This document shows, one piece after another, positions 8,294 through 19,100 of a DNA stretch of 44,733 nt (positions are counted from its first letter, which is position 1; each line of letters opens with the position of its first letter). Origin of the DNA: Ramlibacter sp. (GTDB taxonomy: Bacteria; Pseudomonadota; Gammaproteobacteria; Burkholderiales; Burkholderiaceae_C). Position numbers and translations under genes: made by a program. Where the stretch lies: positions 1 through 44,733 of the forward strand of contig JAQGNJ010000193.1 of assembly GCA_028291885.1 (NCBI GenBank). Reading direction: 5' to 3'. Under the pieces are notes generated by a model that saw only the letters and a program-made list of their open reading frames with translations, was not told the origin of the DNA and did not search any database.

Positions 8294-9865
8294 ATGCACG
8301 CACTCATCTCCGTCTCCGACAAGACCGGCATCGTCGAATTCGCACAGGCCCTGCACACGCTCGGCGTGAAGCTCATCTCCACCGGCGGCACGGCAAAGCT
8401 GCTGTTCGACCAGGGACTGCCGGTGACGGAAGTCGCCGAGCTCACCGGCTTTCCGGAAATGCTCGACGGCCGGGTCAAGACCCTCCATCCCAAGGTGCAC
8501 GGCGGCCTGCTGGCGCGGCGCGACCTGCCCGAGCACATGGCGGCGCTCAAGCGCCACAACATCGCGACCATCGACCTGCTGGTCGTGAACCTCTATCCGT
8601 TCGAGGCCACCGTCGCCAGGGCGGGCAGCACGCTGGAAGACGCGATCGAGAACATCGACATCGGCGGGCCGGCCATGGTGCGCAGCGGCGCCAAGAACTG
8701 GAAGGACGTGGGCGTGGTCACCGACGCGTCGCAGTACGAGACCGTGCTGTCGGAACTGAAGGCCGGCGGCGCGCTCAGCGAGCAGACGAAGTTCGCGCTG
8801 GCGGTTGCTGCATTCAACCGCATCAGCAACTACGACGCGGCGATCAGCGACTATCTTTCCTCGATCCAGACGGGCGGCGCCCGCAGCCTGTTTCCCGGCC
8901 AGGCCAATGGCCGCTTCGTCAAGCTGCAGGACCTGCGCTACGGAGAGAACCCGCACCAGCAGGCCGCGTTCTACCGCGACCTGTATCCGGCGCCGGGTTC
9001 GCTGGTGTCCGCCAGGCAGCTCCAGGGCAAGGAACTCTCGTACAACAACATCGCCGACGCCGACGCCGCGTGGGAATGCGTCAAGAGCTTCAGCGAGCCG
9101 GCATGCGTCATCGTCAAGCACGCCAACCCCTGCGGCGTCGCCGTGGCCGCCGATCCGCTACGCGCTTACGCCAAGGCCTTCCAGACCGACCCGACCTCCG
9201 CGTTCGGCGGCATCATCGCCTTCAACCGGACGCTGGACGTCGCGGCGGCGCAGCAGGTGTCCAAACAGTTCGTCGAGGTGCTGATGGCGCCGGACTTCAC
9301 GCCCGAGGCGCTCGAGGTGTTCAAGAGCAAGGTCAACGTCCGCATCCTGCAGATCGCGCTGCCGCCGGGCGGCGCGACCGACTGGGATAACGGGCGCAAT
9401 GCGATGGACGTCAAGCGGGTCGGCTCGGGTTTGCTGATGCAGACCGCGGACAACCGCGAACTGGCGCTGGCCGAACTGCGCGTCGTCAGCAGGAAGCAGC
9501 CGACGCCGCAACAGCTGCAGGACATGCTGTTCGCCTGGAAGGTCGCCAAGTACGTCAAGTCCAACGCCATCGTGTTCTGCAAGGACGGCATGACGATGGG
9601 CGTCGGCGCCGGCCAGATGAGCCGGCTGGACTCGGCGCGCATCGCGAGCATCAAGGCGCAGCATGCGAATCTGTCGCTGGCCGGCACGGTGGTGGCGAGC
9701 GACGCGTTCTTCCCGTTCCGGGATGGCCTGGACGTGGTGGTGGATGCCGGCGCGAGTTGCGTCATCCAGCCGGGCGGCAGCATGCGCGACGCCGAGGTGA
9801 TCGCCGCCGCCGACGAGCGCGACGTGGCGATGGTGTTCACCGCCGTGCGCCATTTCCGGCACTGA
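8294..9865 (+). CDS. purH: Bifunctional AICAR transformylase/IMP cyclohydrolase
   Basis: The 523-residue enzyme catalyses the last two steps of IMP synthesis: formylation of AICAR with 10-formyl-tetrahydrofolate, then ring closure. Residues 1 to about 145 form the MGS-like cyclohydrolase domain ([40 protein letters not shown]). The rest is the transformylase domain, including [25 protein letters not shown] and [12 protein letters not shown]. The start at the ATG 8294 has GAGG just upstream and matches the usual N-terminus. It is convergent with hemL, with a strong inverted repeat in the 33-base gap. Confidence 0.97.
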   Translation: MHALISVSDKTGIVEFAQALHTLGVKLISTGGTAKLLFDQGLPVTEVAELTGFPEMLDGRVKTLHPKVHGGLLARRDLPEHMAALKRHNIATIDLLVVNLYPFEATVARAGSTLEDAIENIDIGGPAMVRSGAKNWKDVGVVTDASQYETVLSELKAGGALSEQTKFALAVAAFNRISNYDAAISDYLSSIQTGGARSLFPGQANGRFVKLQDLRYGENPHQQAAFYRDLYPAPGSLVSARQLQGKELSYNNIADADAAWECVKSFSEPACVIVKHANPCGVAVAADPLRAYAKAFQTDPTSAFGGIIAFNRTLDVAAAQQVSKQFVEVLMAPDFTPEALEVFKSKVNVRILQIALPPGGATDWDNGRNAMDVKRVGSGLLMQTADNRELALAELRVVSRKQPTPQQLQDMLFAWKVAKYVKSNAIVFCKDGMTMGVGAGQMSRLDSARIASIKAQHANLSLAGTVVASDAFFPFRDGLDVVVDAGASCVIQPGGSMRDAEVIAAADERDVAMVFTAVRHFRH

Positions 9866-9868
9866 GTT

Positions 9869-9890
9869 GCAGCGCCGCCTGCGGCGCTGC
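9869..9890. terminator. Inverted repeat between convergent purH and hemL
   Basis: GCAGCGCCGC at 9869-9878 and GCGGCGCTGC at 9881-9890 are perfect complements in the short gap between the two converging genes. Position and symmetry suggest a bidirectional termination hairpin, although no T tract follows on either strand. Confidence 0.5.
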
Positions 9891-9898
9891 CGATGCGG

Positions 9899-11215
9899 CT
9901 ACTGCTGCCTGGCCAGCGTGCTGAAGATCTCGCGCGCAGCCGCGACCGTCGTCGCGATGTCGTCTTCGCTGTGCGCGGAGCTCACGAATCCGGCTTCGTA
10001 CAGCGCCGGTGCGATGTAGACGCCGCGCTCCAGCAGGCCATGGAACAGGCGGTTGAACGCCGGCCCATCGGTCTTCATCACCTGGCTGTAGTTCTGCGGC
10101 AGCGCGCCCAGCAGGAAGAAACCGAACATCCCGCCCTCGCAGTCGGCACTGAAGGCAATGCGCGCATCGCGAGCCGCCGCGCTCAAGCCGTCCACCAGCG
10201 AGCGCGTGCGCGCCGACAGCGCGTCGAAGAATCCGGGCTTGCCGATCTCACGCAGCGTGGCCAGGCCGCAGGCCGTGGCGACCGGATTGCCCGAGAGCGT
10301 GCCGGCCTGGTAGACCGGTCCGAGCGGCGCGAGCTGCTCCATGATCGAGCGCGGCCCGCCGAAAGCCGCCAGCGGCATGCCGCCGCCGATCACCTTTCCG
10401 AGCACCGACAGGTCGGGCGCGAAGCCGGGGATCGCCTGCGCATAGACGCTTTGCGCGCCGCCGAGCGCGACGCGGAAGCCCGTCATCACTTCGTCGAACA
10501 CCAGCAGCGCGCCGTGCGCCGTGCAAAGTTCACGGCAGCGTTGCATGAAGGGAACCGAAGCCCGAACGAAATTCATGTTGCCCGCGATCGGCTCGATCAT
10601 CAGGCAGGCCAGCTCATCCCCATGAAGCGCGAACGCTTCTTCGAGTTGCTCGATGTTGTTGTACTCGAGCACCAGCGTGTGCTGCACCACCTCGGGCGGA
10701 ACGCCGGCGCTGGTCGGATTGCCGAAGGTCGCCAGGCCGGAGCCCGCCTTGACCAGCAGGGCGTCCGCGTGACCGTGATAGCAGCCCTCGAACTTGATGA
10801 TCTTGCTGCGGCCGGTCGCACCCCGCGCCAGGCGCATCGCGCTCATCGCCGCCTCGGTGCCGGAACTCACCAGGCGCACCATCTCCATCGACGGCACGAG
10901 CCGCAGGATTTCCTCGGCCAGCTCGATCTCGCGCTCGGTCGGCGCGCCGAAGGAGAAGCCGTCCAGCGCTGCTTTCTGCACCGCTTCGACGACAGCCGGA
11001 TGCCCGTGGCCCAGGATCATCGGGCCCCAGGAACCGATGTAGTCGATGTAGCGCTTGCCGTCGGCGTCCCAGAAGTACGGCCCCTGGGCCCGCTGGACAA
11101 AGCGCGGCGTGCCGCCGACGGCGCGAAAGGCGCGGACCGGCGAATTGACGCCGCCGGGGATGACCCGGCGGGCGCGGTCGAACAGCTGCTGGTTGCGATC
11201 AGTGTTTGGTGTCAT
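9899..11215 (-). CDS. hemL: Glutamate-1-semialdehyde 2,1-aminomutase
   Basis: The 438-residue PLP enzyme converts glutamate-1-semialdehyde to 5-aminolevulinate in the C5 haem pathway. Family motifs visible are [13 protein letters not shown] at the N-terminus, [30 protein letters not shown] and [14 protein letters not shown]. The PLP lysine lies in [17 protein letters not shown] (about residue 274), and [12 protein letters not shown] follows. The start overlaps the end of thiD by 17 bases on the same strand, so the two genes are almost certainly co-transcribed. Length and motifs are normal. Confidence 0.96.
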   Translation of the reverse strand: MTPNTDRNQQLFDRARRVIPGGVNSPVRAFRAVGGTPRFVQRAQGPYFWDADGKRYIDYIGSWGPMILGHGHPAVVEAVQKAALDGFSFGAPTEREIELAEEILRLVPSMEMVRLVSSGTEAAMSAMRLARGATGRSKIIKFEGCYHGHADALLVKAGSGLATFGNPTSAGVPPEVVQHTLVLEYNNIEQLEEAFALHGDELACLMIEPIAGNMNFVRASVPFMQRCRELCTAHGALLVFDEVMTGFRVALGGAQSVYAQAIPGFAPDLSVLGKVIGGGMPLAAFGGPRSIMEQLAPLGPVYQAGTLSGNPVATACGLATLREIGKPGFFDALSARTRSLVDGLSAAARDARIAFSADCEGGMFGFFLLGALPQNYSQVMKTDGPAFNRLFHGLLERGVYIAPALYEAGFVSSAHSEDDIATTVAAAREIFSTLARQQ

Positions 11216-12137
11216 GGGCTGGCATGTCGAAGACCTGCAGGGCCTGCGCTTCTTCTTCGGTCAGCGGCTCGGCCTCGCCCTCGGGCTGGGCCCAGAACAG
11301 GCGGTCGGGAATGACGTTGCCCATGCCGGGGCGAAAGCCTCCGTCCAGGCAGCGGTCCAGATAGCTGAGCGCCTCCGTCGCGGCCGCGGCGAGGTCGCTG
11401 CCACTGGCGACGAGCGCCGCGAGCGCCGCGGACAAGGTGTCGCCCGCGCCGGAGAACACGGCTTCGAAGCGCTCGAATTTCTCGCTGCCCAGCACCGCTT
11501 GCGGCGTGGCCAGCACGTTGTCCAGGAACTGGTCCGGCAACGGGATGCCCGTGACGAGCGTGTAGGGCACGCCCATGGCGGAGGCCGCCTTCGCGATGTC
11601 GCGAGCGGTGGGACTGCGCTCGCTGCTCCACTCCGGCAACAGCCATCGCCACAGCGTGCTGTGGTTTCCTACCAACACGGTGGTCTGCGGTAACAATAAT
11701 TCCCGGAAAGCGTCGAGATACAAGTCGATCTGTCCTTCGTCCCACCAGCTCAGGTTCGGCATGTAAGCCACCAGTGGGACATCTGCGTAATCCGCCGCGA
11801 TCTCCGCGATCGTGCTCACGTTCTCCGGACTGCCGACGAAACCGACCTTGATGACCTGCACCGGAACGTCCTCGAGGATGGCGCGGGCCTGTTCGGCGAC
11901 GCTCTCTTCGTCGAACGCGAAGTGGTCGAATATCTCGGCTGTGTCTCGTGCATACGCGCCGGTGACGACCGGCAGCGCGTGTGCGCCGACCGACGCGATC
12001 GCGCTCACGTCGCCCGCGATTCCGCCCGCGCCACTGGGGTCGTTGGCGTTGAAAACGATCACGCAGGCGGGGCCCGCGTCGCTGTCCGGGTCTGCATCTG
12101 CAGCCGCGACGGAAGTGGGGGAGATGGGATTGGTCAT
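11199..12137 (-). CDS. thiD: ThiD-like hydroxymethylpyrimidine/phosphomethylpyrimidine kinase
   Basis: The 312-residue ribokinase-fold protein belongs to the ThiD/PfkB-like group that phosphorylates HMP and HMP-P for thiamine synthesis. The substrate-side motif [19 protein letters not shown] corresponds to the usual AGSDPSGGAGIQAD, and the catalytic anion-hole motif is [15 protein letters not shown] near residue 230. Two departures from canonical ThiD are an N-terminal acidic extension of about 20 residues and an acidic C-terminal tail ([16 protein letters not shown]). It is the divergent neighbour of rubredoxin and is coupled to hemL by a 17-base overlap. The family call is good; strict ThiD function is likely but not proven. 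Confidence 0.82.
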   Translation of the reverse strand: MTNPISPTSVAAADADPDSDAGPACVIVFNANDPSGAGGIAGDVSAIASVGAHALPVVTGAYARDTAEIFDHFAFDEESVAEQARAILEDVPVQVIKVGFVGSPENVSTIAEIAADYADVPLVAYMPNLSWWDEGQIDLYLDAFRELLLPQTTVLVGNHSTLWRWLLPEWSSERSPTARDIAKAASAMGVPYTLVTGIPLPDQFLDNVLATPQAVLGSEKFERFEAVFSGAGDTLSAALAALVASGSDLAAAATEALSYLDRCLDGGFRPGMGNVIPDRLFWAQPEGEAEPLTEEEAQALQVFDMPAHDTKH

Positions 12138-12195
12138 GGGCCTCGGTCCGGCCGGTTGCCGCTCGCTGCACTCTCAGTGGGCAACACGGCGTCGA

Positions 12196-12201
12196 TACAA
12201 T
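12196..12201 (+). promoter_or_regulatory. Candidate -10 element upstream of rubredoxin
   Basis: TACAAT lies 31 bases before the GTG start of rubredoxin, in the thiD/rubredoxin divergent gap. No convincing -35 hexamer is seen at the right spacing. Confidence 0.33.
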
Positions 12202-12232
12202 CGTTGCATTCTATTCGAAGGCCCTTTAAGCT

Positions 12233-12406
12233 GTGACTGAAGCAAAAACCTGGATGTGTCTGATTTGCGGGTGGATCTACGACGAAGCCACCGGAGCGCC
12301 TGAGCACGGCATCGCGCCGGGCACCGCCTGGTCCGACGTTCCAATGAACTGGACCTGCCCCGAGTGCGGCGCGCGCAAGGAAGATTTCGAGATGGTGCAG
12401 ATTTAA
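12233..12406 (+). CDS. Rubredoxin
   Basis: This 57-residue protein starts with GTG (VTEAKTWMCLICGWIYDE). It has the two Cys-x2-Cys-Gly knuckles of rubredoxin, CLICG and CPECG, plus the conserved aromatic and acidic core (GIAPGTAWSDVP, MNWTCPECGARKEDFEM). It binds one iron through the four cysteines and acts as a small cytoplasmic electron carrier. It lies 75 bases upstream of pilG, and a run of six A follows directly from the stop codon. A rubredoxin next to the pil chemosensory genes is a common arrangement in this group as far as I know, but its partner is unknown. Confidence 0.93.
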   Translation: MTEAKTWMCLICGWIYDEATGAPEHGIAPGTAWSDVPMNWTCPECGARKEDFEMVQI

Positions 12407-12481
12407 AAAAGGGACGTGCAGTCTTGCATCTTCGGATGATGCCGCGGCCCAACGCAGTAACAGATTGAGGAGCAGCATCAC

Positions 12482-12880
12482 GTGAGCACGACCGGATCCG
12501 GGTTCAAGGTCCTGGTGATCGACGACAGCAACACCATCCGGCGAAGCGCCGAGATCTTCCTGAAGCAGGGCGGCCACGAGGTCATGCTCGCAGAAGACGG
12601 TTTCGACGCGCTGGCCAAGGTGAACGATTACCAGCCGAACCTGATTTTCTGCGACATCCTGATGCCGCGCCTCGACGGCTACCAGACCTGCGCGATCATC
12701 AAGCGCAACGCGAAATTCGCGTCGGTCCCGGTGGTCATGCTGTCGTCCAAGGACGGCGTTTTCGACAAGGCCCGCGGCCGCATGGTCGGCTCGCAGGACT
12801 ACCTGACAAAACCATTCACAAAGGACCAGCTGCTGCAGACGGTCCAGCAGTTCGGCGCTGCCGCTCAAGGAGTAATTTGA
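12482..12880 (+). CDS. pilG: Twitching motility response regulator PilG
   Basis: The 132-residue stand-alone receiver domain has the acidic pair in VLVIDDSNTIRRSAE, the phospho-acceptor Asp in LIFCDILMPRLDGYQT, the switch Ser/Thr in VVMLSSKDG and the Lys in YLTKPFTKDQLL. In Pseudomonas, PilG is phosphorylated by ChpA and promotes type IV pilus extension and cAMP signalling. The GTG start at 12482 has GAGGAG nine bases upstream. It is the first gene of the pilGHIJ-chpA operon; its stop overlaps the pilH start by one base. Confidence 0.93.
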   Translation: MSTTGSGFKVLVIDDSNTIRRSAEIFLKQGGHEVMLAEDGFDALAKVNDYQPNLIFCDILMPRLDGYQTCAIIKRNAKFASVPVVMLSSKDGVFDKARGRMVGSQDYLTKPFTKDQLLQTVQQFGAAAQGVI

Positions 12881-13245
12881 TGTCCATAAAAAAAGTTCTC
12901 GTCGTCGACGATTCCAAGACCGAGTTGATGTTCATGACGGACCTGCTGCAGAAGAACGGCTTCGCGGTGAAGACCGCGGAGAACGCCGAAGACGCGTTCC
13001 GCCGCCTCGCCGAAGAAAAGCCGGACCTGATCCTGATGGACGTGGTGATGCCGGGGCAGAACGGTTTCCAGCTGACCCGCGCGATCACGCGCGACCCGCT
13101 GTACGCGGACGTGCCGATCATCATGTGCACCAGCAAGAACCAGGAGACCGACCGTGTGTGGGGCATGCGCCAGGGAGCGCGCGACTACATCACCAAGCCG
13201 GTCAACGCGGACGAGCTGATGGCCAAGATCAAGGCCCTGAGCTGA
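12880..13245 (+). CDS. pilH: Twitching motility response regulator PilH
   Basis: The 121-residue receiver domain carries KVLVVDDSKTELMFMTD, the phospho-acceptor Asp in LILMDVVMPGQNGFQ, the switch Thr in IIMCTSKNQETD and the Lys in DYITKPVNADEL. PilH is the second receiver of the Pil-Chp system, thought to act as a phosphate sink or to support pilus retraction. The ATG at 12880 overlaps the PilG stop (TGATG), so translation is probably coupled. Confidence 0.93.
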   Translation: MSIKKVLVVDDSKTELMFMTDLLQKNGFAVKTAENAEDAFRRLAEEKPDLILMDVVMPGQNGFQLTRAITRDPLYADVPIIMCTSKNQETDRVWGMRQGARDYITKPVNADELMAKIKALS

Positions 13246-13267
13246 GCGCGGATCCCTGCCCTGACCC

Positions 13268-13798
13268 ATGGCCAACCGCGAAGCACTTCGAGAACTCCAG
13301 AGCCGGCTCGCCACCCGTCTGCAGGCAGCGCGCACCGAGGGCGTTTCCGCTTCCTGGCTGGCGGTGGAATCGGCCGGCGCGAGATACCTGTTCCCGCTGG
13401 CGCAGTCGGGTGAGATCTTCCCCTTCGCCAGCGCCCAGCACGTGCCCTATACCCATCCGTGGTTCCTGGGCGTCGCCAACCTGCGCGGCGGCCTCTTCGG
13501 CGTCGTCGACCTGGCCGGTTTCGTGGTCGGGCGCGCGCCCGGCATGCGTTCCGACGCGACCCGCGCCGAATCCCGCCTGGTGGCGCTGAACTCCGCGCTG
13601 GAGGTCAACTGCGCTCTCCTGATCGACCGGCTTGCGGGGCTGCGCAACATCGAGGCCTTTACTTCCTCCAGCGGCCCGGCCGAAGGATCGCCCGGCTATT
13701 TCGGCAGCGGCTACACCGACGCCAACGGCGCTTTCTGGCAGGAGATCAACCTGCAGGCGCTGTCGCAACAACCCCAATTCCTGAGCATCAGCGCTTAA
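13268..13798 (+). CDS. pilI: CheW-like adaptor PilI
   Basis: The 176-residue protein consists of a single CheW-like SH3 fold. It includes [23 protein letters not shown], the typical adaptor motif [21 protein letters not shown], and a C-terminal strand region. PilI couples the PilJ chemoreceptor to the ChpA kinase. It sits between pilH and pilJ with gaps of 22 bases on each side, consistent with one operon. Confidence 0.92.
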   Translation: MANREALRELQSRLATRLQAARTEGVSASWLAVESAGARYLFPLAQSGEIFPFASAQHVPYTHPWFLGVANLRGGLFGVVDLAGFVVGRAPGMRSDATRAESRLVALNSALEVNCALLIDRLAGLRNIEAFTSSSGPAEGSPGYFGSGYTDANGAFWQEINLQALSQQPQFLSISA

Positions 13799-13820
13799 AG
13801 CATCCCCGGAAGGCAGCACC

Positions 13821-16097
13821 ATGTCCGTCGTCGACCAATTGAAAAACATCTTCTCGAAAAAATCGCGCGACGTCTCGGTCGGATCCGGTGGTGAGCTGAG
13901 CCTCGGGATGCCCACGTCCCGCGACCTGGGCGTCGCCGAACACCGCGGCAACATGGGCCTCGGAATGAGCGATGCCGAAGACAGCGTCGACGGCGAGGAC
14001 TCGCTCGAGCCCCTGGTGCTGGACCGCGCCGAGCTGGTGACCCTGCCCATCCTGGGCCGCCGCACGGCCGCCGCGCACCAGCGCATCCTGTTCGTCCTGC
14101 TTGCGATTTCCGTGGCGGTGCTCGGTACCGTGGCTGCCCTGGCCGTGACCAAGGCGGACCGCGCCGCCCAGCAGGTGGCCGGCACCGGCCAGTCGCTGAT
14201 GGAATCGCAGCGCCTGGCCAAGTCGGTGTCGCAGGCGCTGGTGGGCAGCGCCCAGGCCTTCCCCGACGTGAAGGAGAGCGCGAACGTGCTGGCCCGCACC
14301 GTGCGCGCGCTGAAGGCCGGCGACCCGGCGCTGAATGTTCCCGCCGTTGCGACCGCCTACCAGGACGAAGTCGACAAGATCATGCCGCTGATGCAGCGCG
14401 CGGAAAAGAATGCCGGCGTCGTGATGAGCCAGCAGAAGATCCTGACGCAGGTGGGAACCGCGCTGCGCACCATCAACCGCCAGTCGTCCGATCTGCTCGA
14501 AATCGCCGAGACGGTTTCGTCGCTCAAGCTGCAGCAGAACGCACCGCCGGCGGAAATCTCGGCAGCCGGCCAGCTGGTGATGCTGACGCAGCGGATCGGC
14601 AAGTCGGCCAACGAATTCCTGACGATGGAAGGCGTGAGCCCGGAGGCGGTGTTCCTGCTGGGCAAGGACCTGAACTCGTTCAAGGAAATCGCCCAGGGCT
14701 TGCTGGACGGCAGCGCCGAGCTTCGGCTGGCCCCGTCGCGGGACCCGCAGACCCGCGAGCGCCTCGAGGCGCTGATGAAGCTGTACGAGGAGACCCGGAC
14801 GCAAGCCGGCGCCATCCTGGGCAACCTGCAGGGCCTGGTTTCCGCGCGTGAGGCGCAGTCGGCGATCATTGCGGACAGCGAGCCGCTGCGCAAGGCGCTG
14901 CAGGACCTGCAGGGCAAGCTGTCGGCGCAGACCGGGCTCGGAGGAGGCTCGTGGCTGACGCTGGCGCTCTCTTCGTTGTTCGCGATCGCATGCGCCTTCG
15001 GCCTTGCGTATGTGCAGCTGCAGGACAGCCGCAAGCGCCAGACCGTCGCCGAGCAACAGCGGCTCGAAGCCGAGCAGCAGGAGCAGGAAGCCAAGCGCGT
15101 CAACGACGCCAACCAGGCGGCGATTTTGCGGTTGATGAACGAACTGCAGACAGTGGCCGAAGGCGACCTGACGCAGGAAGCGACCGTGACGGAAGACATC
15201 ACCGGCGCCATCGCCGACTCGGTGAACTACACGGTGGAAGAGTTGCGCCAGCTGGTGGGCAACGTCCAGAACACGGCGACCAAGGTGGCGCAGACGACGG
15301 CGCAGGTGGAAAGCACCTCGACCGAGCTGCTGGCCGCTTCGACCGAGCAGCTGCGCGAGATCCGCGAAACCGGCCAGTCGGTGCTCGACATGGCGGGCCG
15401 AATCAACCAGGTGTCCGGCCAGGCGCAGGAATCGGCCCATGTGGCTCGCCAATCCCTCCTGGCTGCGGAGTCGGGGCTCGCCGCGGTGCAGAACGCCATC
15501 GGCGGCATGAACTCGATCCGCGACCAGATCCAGGAAACCTCCAAGCGGATCAAGCGGCTGGGTGAATCGTCCCAGGAGATCGGCGAAATCACCGAGCTGA
15601 TTTCCGACATTACCGAACAGACCAACGTGCTGGCCCTGAACGCCGCCATCCAGGCCGCGTCGGCCGGCGAAGCGGGACGGGGCTTCTCGGTGGTGGCCGA
15701 AGAAGTGCAGCGGCTGGCCGAGCGCTCCGCCGATGCGACGCGCCAGATCTCGGCGCTGGTCAAGGCGATTCAGACCGACACCCAGGACGCGGTGGCCGCC
15801 ATGGAGCGCTCCACGCAGGGTGTGGTCGAGGGAGCCAAGCTGTCCGACAACGCGGGCACCGCGCTGACCGAGATCGACCAGGTGTCGCGCAAGCTCGCCG
15901 ACCTGATCGAGCAGATCTCGAACTCCGCTTCCAAGGAAGCCGAATCCGCCAACGTGGTGGCCGGCAACATCCAGCACATTTTCGCGGTGACGGAACAGAC
16001 CGGAGAAGGCACGCGATCGACCGCGCAGCAGGTCCGCGAGCTGTCCCGCATGGCCGAAGAACTGCGCCAGTCCGTTTCGCGTTTCAAGATCGCCTGA
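13821..16097 (+). CDS. pilJ: Twitching motility methyl-accepting chemotaxis protein PilJ
   Basis: The 758-residue chemoreceptor has a cytoplasmic N-terminal stretch of about 85 residues. A first membrane helix (about 89-109, [16 protein letters not shown]) is followed by a helical PilJ-type periplasmic sensor (about 110-370) and a second membrane helix (about 376-398). Then come a HAMP-like linker ([20 protein letters not shown]) and the conserved MCP hairpin ([20 protein letters not shown], about 600-620). PilJ senses surface or pilus-related cues and controls ChpA. No C-terminal NWETF-type methyl-enzyme tether is seen, and no pilK (cheR) or chpB (cheB) gene is present in the window. The N-terminal tail is long for the family. 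Confidence 0.94.
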   Translation: MSVVDQLKNIFSKKSRDVSVGSGGELSLGMPTSRDLGVAEHRGNMGLGMSDAEDSVDGEDSLEPLVLDRAELVTLPILGRRTAAAHQRILFVLLAISVAVLGTVAALAVTKADRAAQQVAGTGQSLMESQRLAKSVSQALVGSAQAFPDVKESANVLARTVRALKAGDPALNVPAVATAYQDEVDKIMPLMQRAEKNAGVVMSQQKILTQVGTALRTINRQSSDLLEIAETVSSLKLQQNAPPAEISAAGQLVMLTQRIGKSANEFLTMEGVSPEAVFLLGKDLNSFKEIAQGLLDGSAELRLAPSRDPQTRERLEALMKLYEETRTQAGAILGNLQGLVSAREAQSAIIADSEPLRKALQDLQGKLSAQTGLGGGSWLTLALSSLFAIACAFGLAYVQLQDSRKRQTVAEQQRLEAEQQEQEAKRVNDANQAAILRLMNELQTVAEGDLTQEATVTEDITGAIADSVNYTVEELRQLVGNVQNTATKVAQTTAQVESTSTELLAASTEQLREIRETGQSVLDMAGRINQVSGQAQESAHVARQSLLAAESGLAAVQNAIGGMNSIRDQIQETSKRIKRLGESSQEIGEITELISDITEQTNVLALNAAIQAASAGEAGRGFSVVAEEVQRLAERSADATRQISALVKAIQTDTQDAVAAMERSTQGVVEGAKLSDNAGTALTEIDQVSRKLADLIEQISNSASKEAESANVVAGNIQHIFAVTEQTGEGTRSTAQQVRELSRMAEELRQSVSRFKIA

Positions 16098-16147
16098 GCG
16101 GCGTCGCTGCATAGCTTCGTCCGGCACTCGTCCATTCCAGAGGCCCC

Positions 16148-19100
16148 ATGCAAGTCAACGAAACCGACCTGGACCTCGCAGCCAACGACCTCGGCCCCCT
16201 GGCCTGGGTGCTGGACGAGCTGCGCAAGTCACTGGACTCCGCCTCCGCCGCCCTGCGCCGCTTCGTGCGCGACGCCAACCTCGCGCGCGGCTCCGACATG
16301 GCCTCGGTCGACGACGGCCAACTGCGCATCGCGCGCCAGCAGCTGCACCAGGCCGTGGGTGCGCTCGAGATGGTCGGCATGGGCGCACCGGCCCACATGC
16401 TGCGCGGCATGGAAGCCGCAGTGCAAAAATTCGTCGAGCGGCCAGAGCTGTGCAGCGAAGCGGCCTCGGCCAAGCTGGAGCGGGCCGGCTTCGCGCTGAC
16501 CGAATACCTCGAAGGCCTGCTGCTGGGCAAGCCCACGTCCGCCGTCGCCCTGTTCCCGCAATACCGGGATGTCCAGGAGCTTGCCGGAGCAGACCGCGTG
16601 CACCCGGCCGACCTGTGGACGCTGGACTGGCGCTGGGTCGATCCGCAAACGCCGGCCGTGGAGCAAACGCTGGTCTACGACCCGGCCGTGCGCGGCCGCA
16701 TGGACCAGGGCGTGCTCTCGGTCGTCAAGACCGGCGCCGGCAAGGCCGCGCGCGACCTGGTGACGCTCAGCCTGGGCTTGGCGGCGTCGCAGCCAGCGCG
16801 CCAGCCGCGCGTGTTCTGGAAGATCGCGGCCGGCTATTTCGAGGCGCTGGCCCAGGGCCTGCTGCCCATGGATCTCTACGTCAAGCGGGCCGCCTCGCGC
16901 ATCCTGATGCAGTACGCGACGCTGGCCAAGGGCGAAGTGACCGTGTCGGACCGGCTGGCGCAGGACCTGGTGTTTTTCTGCTCGCAGGCCGTGCCGGCGC
17001 GAGCCGCCGATGCGCCAGCCCTGACGGCCGTGCGGCTGGCCTGGTCGCTGGCGCGCTTCAAGCCTGTCGACTACCAGACCAGCCAGTTCGGCCGCTTCGA
17101 TCCGATGCTGCTGGCGCAGGCGCGCAAGCGCATCACGACCGCCAAGGAGACCTGGTCCTCGATCTCGGGGGGCGACGCCAACAAGGTCAAGAGCGTGAGC
17201 GAGCAGTTCCGCCTGGTCACCGACTCGCTGGTCAAGTTGCATCCGCCGAGCGCAGCGCTGGCCCAGGCATTGAATGCTGCCAGCGACGGCGTAGCCCGGT
17301 CGGCGCGTCCACCGGGCGCCGAGCTGGCGATGGAAGTGGCGACGGCCATTCTCTATCTCGAGGCCGCATTCGAGGACCTGGACCCCACCGATTCGCAACT
17401 CGCGGCCCGCACGACGCGCCTGGCCGAGCGGCTCGATGGCGTGCGGCAGGGCGGGCAGGCCCAGCCTCTGGAAACCTGGATGGAGGAGCTGTACCGCCGC
17501 GTCAGCGACCGCCAGACCATGGGCAGCGTCGTGGGCGAGCTGCGCACCACCCTTGGCGAGCTCGAGAAGCTCCTGGACAACTTCTTCCGCAACCCGCAGG
17601 ACAAGGGTCCGTTGCGCGACGCGCCCGGCCACCTGTCGCAGATGCGCGGCGTGCTGTCGGTGCTGGGCCTCGACCAGGCTTCGCAGGCCGTGCTGCGGAT
17701 GCGCGAGACCGTCGAGGAAATCCTGATCGACGAGGTCGACGAAGAGAAGGCGCGGGCCGCCGGCACGTTCGACAAGCTGGGCAACAACCTGGGCGCTCTG
17801 GGTTTCCTGATCGACATGCTCAACTACCAGCCGGCGCTGGCCAAGAAGCTGTTCGTCTACGACGACCAGACCGGCGAGCTCAGGCCGCTGATGGGCCGCG
17901 CAGCGCACAGCCTGGGCGACGCCCACGCCGGCGTGACGCTGGGCGAGGACATGCTGTCGCAGGAAGTGGCGGCCGTCGTCGGCGACGCCGATGCGGCCAC
18001 CGGAGCCGCCGATCTGAGCGCCAAGCTCGACACGCTTGCCGGCCACGCGGCGCTCGCAGGCCATAGCGGCATGGCGAGTTCGGCGCGCGAGGCGGCCGCC
18101 GCCGTCACGGCGCACGATGCGCCGGCGGTCTCCGCCGCGATGACGGAACTGGCGGCGACTGTGCAAGCCACCCCGGTCGCGAAGGCGCCCGCGCCGGCGG
18201 CGGAGGATGATTTCGAAGAAGACGACCTGCGCGACATCTTCCTGGAGGAGGCGCGCGAGGTGGTGCAGAACGGGCTGGCCGCGCTCAAGACGCTGGAAGC
18301 CGACCCTTCAGACCTGAACGAGCTGACGACGCTGCGGCGCGCGTTCCACACCCTCAAGGGCAGCTCCCGGATGGTGGGGTTGAACGAATTCGGCGAGGCC
18401 GGCTGGTCGATGGAGCAGGTGCTCAACGCCTGGCTGGCGGAGCAAAAGCCTGCCAGCGAAGGCATGCGGGCCCTGGCGTCCGATGCGATGCGCGGCTTCG
18501 CGTTGTGGGTCGAGGACATCGCTGCCGGCACCGACGGCCAGTGGAAGGCAAGCGCCTTCCGCGTCGCGGCCGATGCGATGCGCACGGAGCAGCGTCTGGT
18601 GCCGCTGGTGTTGCCTGGCAGTCCCGCCGAAGCCGCCATTGCGCAAGCGCCGCTTCCCGAAGTGCCGCAAGAGCCGGTCGCTTCGGTCGAAACGATCGAC
18701 GTGCCGCAAGAGCCCGCGACAGCCGTCGAGGTGATCGAATTCGACCTGCCGCAGGAACCGGCAGCGTCTGCCGAGGCGCAAGAGCAAGCGGCGGCCACTG
18801 AAGAAGCCTTGAGCTTCGAGCTGCCCGAGATCGTGCCGGAACCGGCCGTGGCCGCTGCGGCCGGACCGGTCCCCGAGGCCGCGATCGAGCTGCCGGACTT
18901 CAGCTTCGAGCTGATCGACGCCTCCGCCCCGGTGCAGGCCGCCGAGCCTGTGGAGCAGGAGCTTTCGGCCGACCTGGCCGCCGAATTCGGCTTTGACCTG
19001 GGCAGCATTCCGGCCGCGCCCGCGCAGGCCGCTGCTCCGGTGGCGCCGGTCGCCGAGGTCGTCCCGACCGTCCCGACCATCGAGGACATCGACCTCGACA

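Noticed and set aside
13788-16127. 779-codon open frame antisense to pilJ
   Set aside because: High-GC shadow: low-complexity His/Arg/Gly/Leu-rich translation, no motifs, while the plus strand has an unmistakable chemoreceptor.
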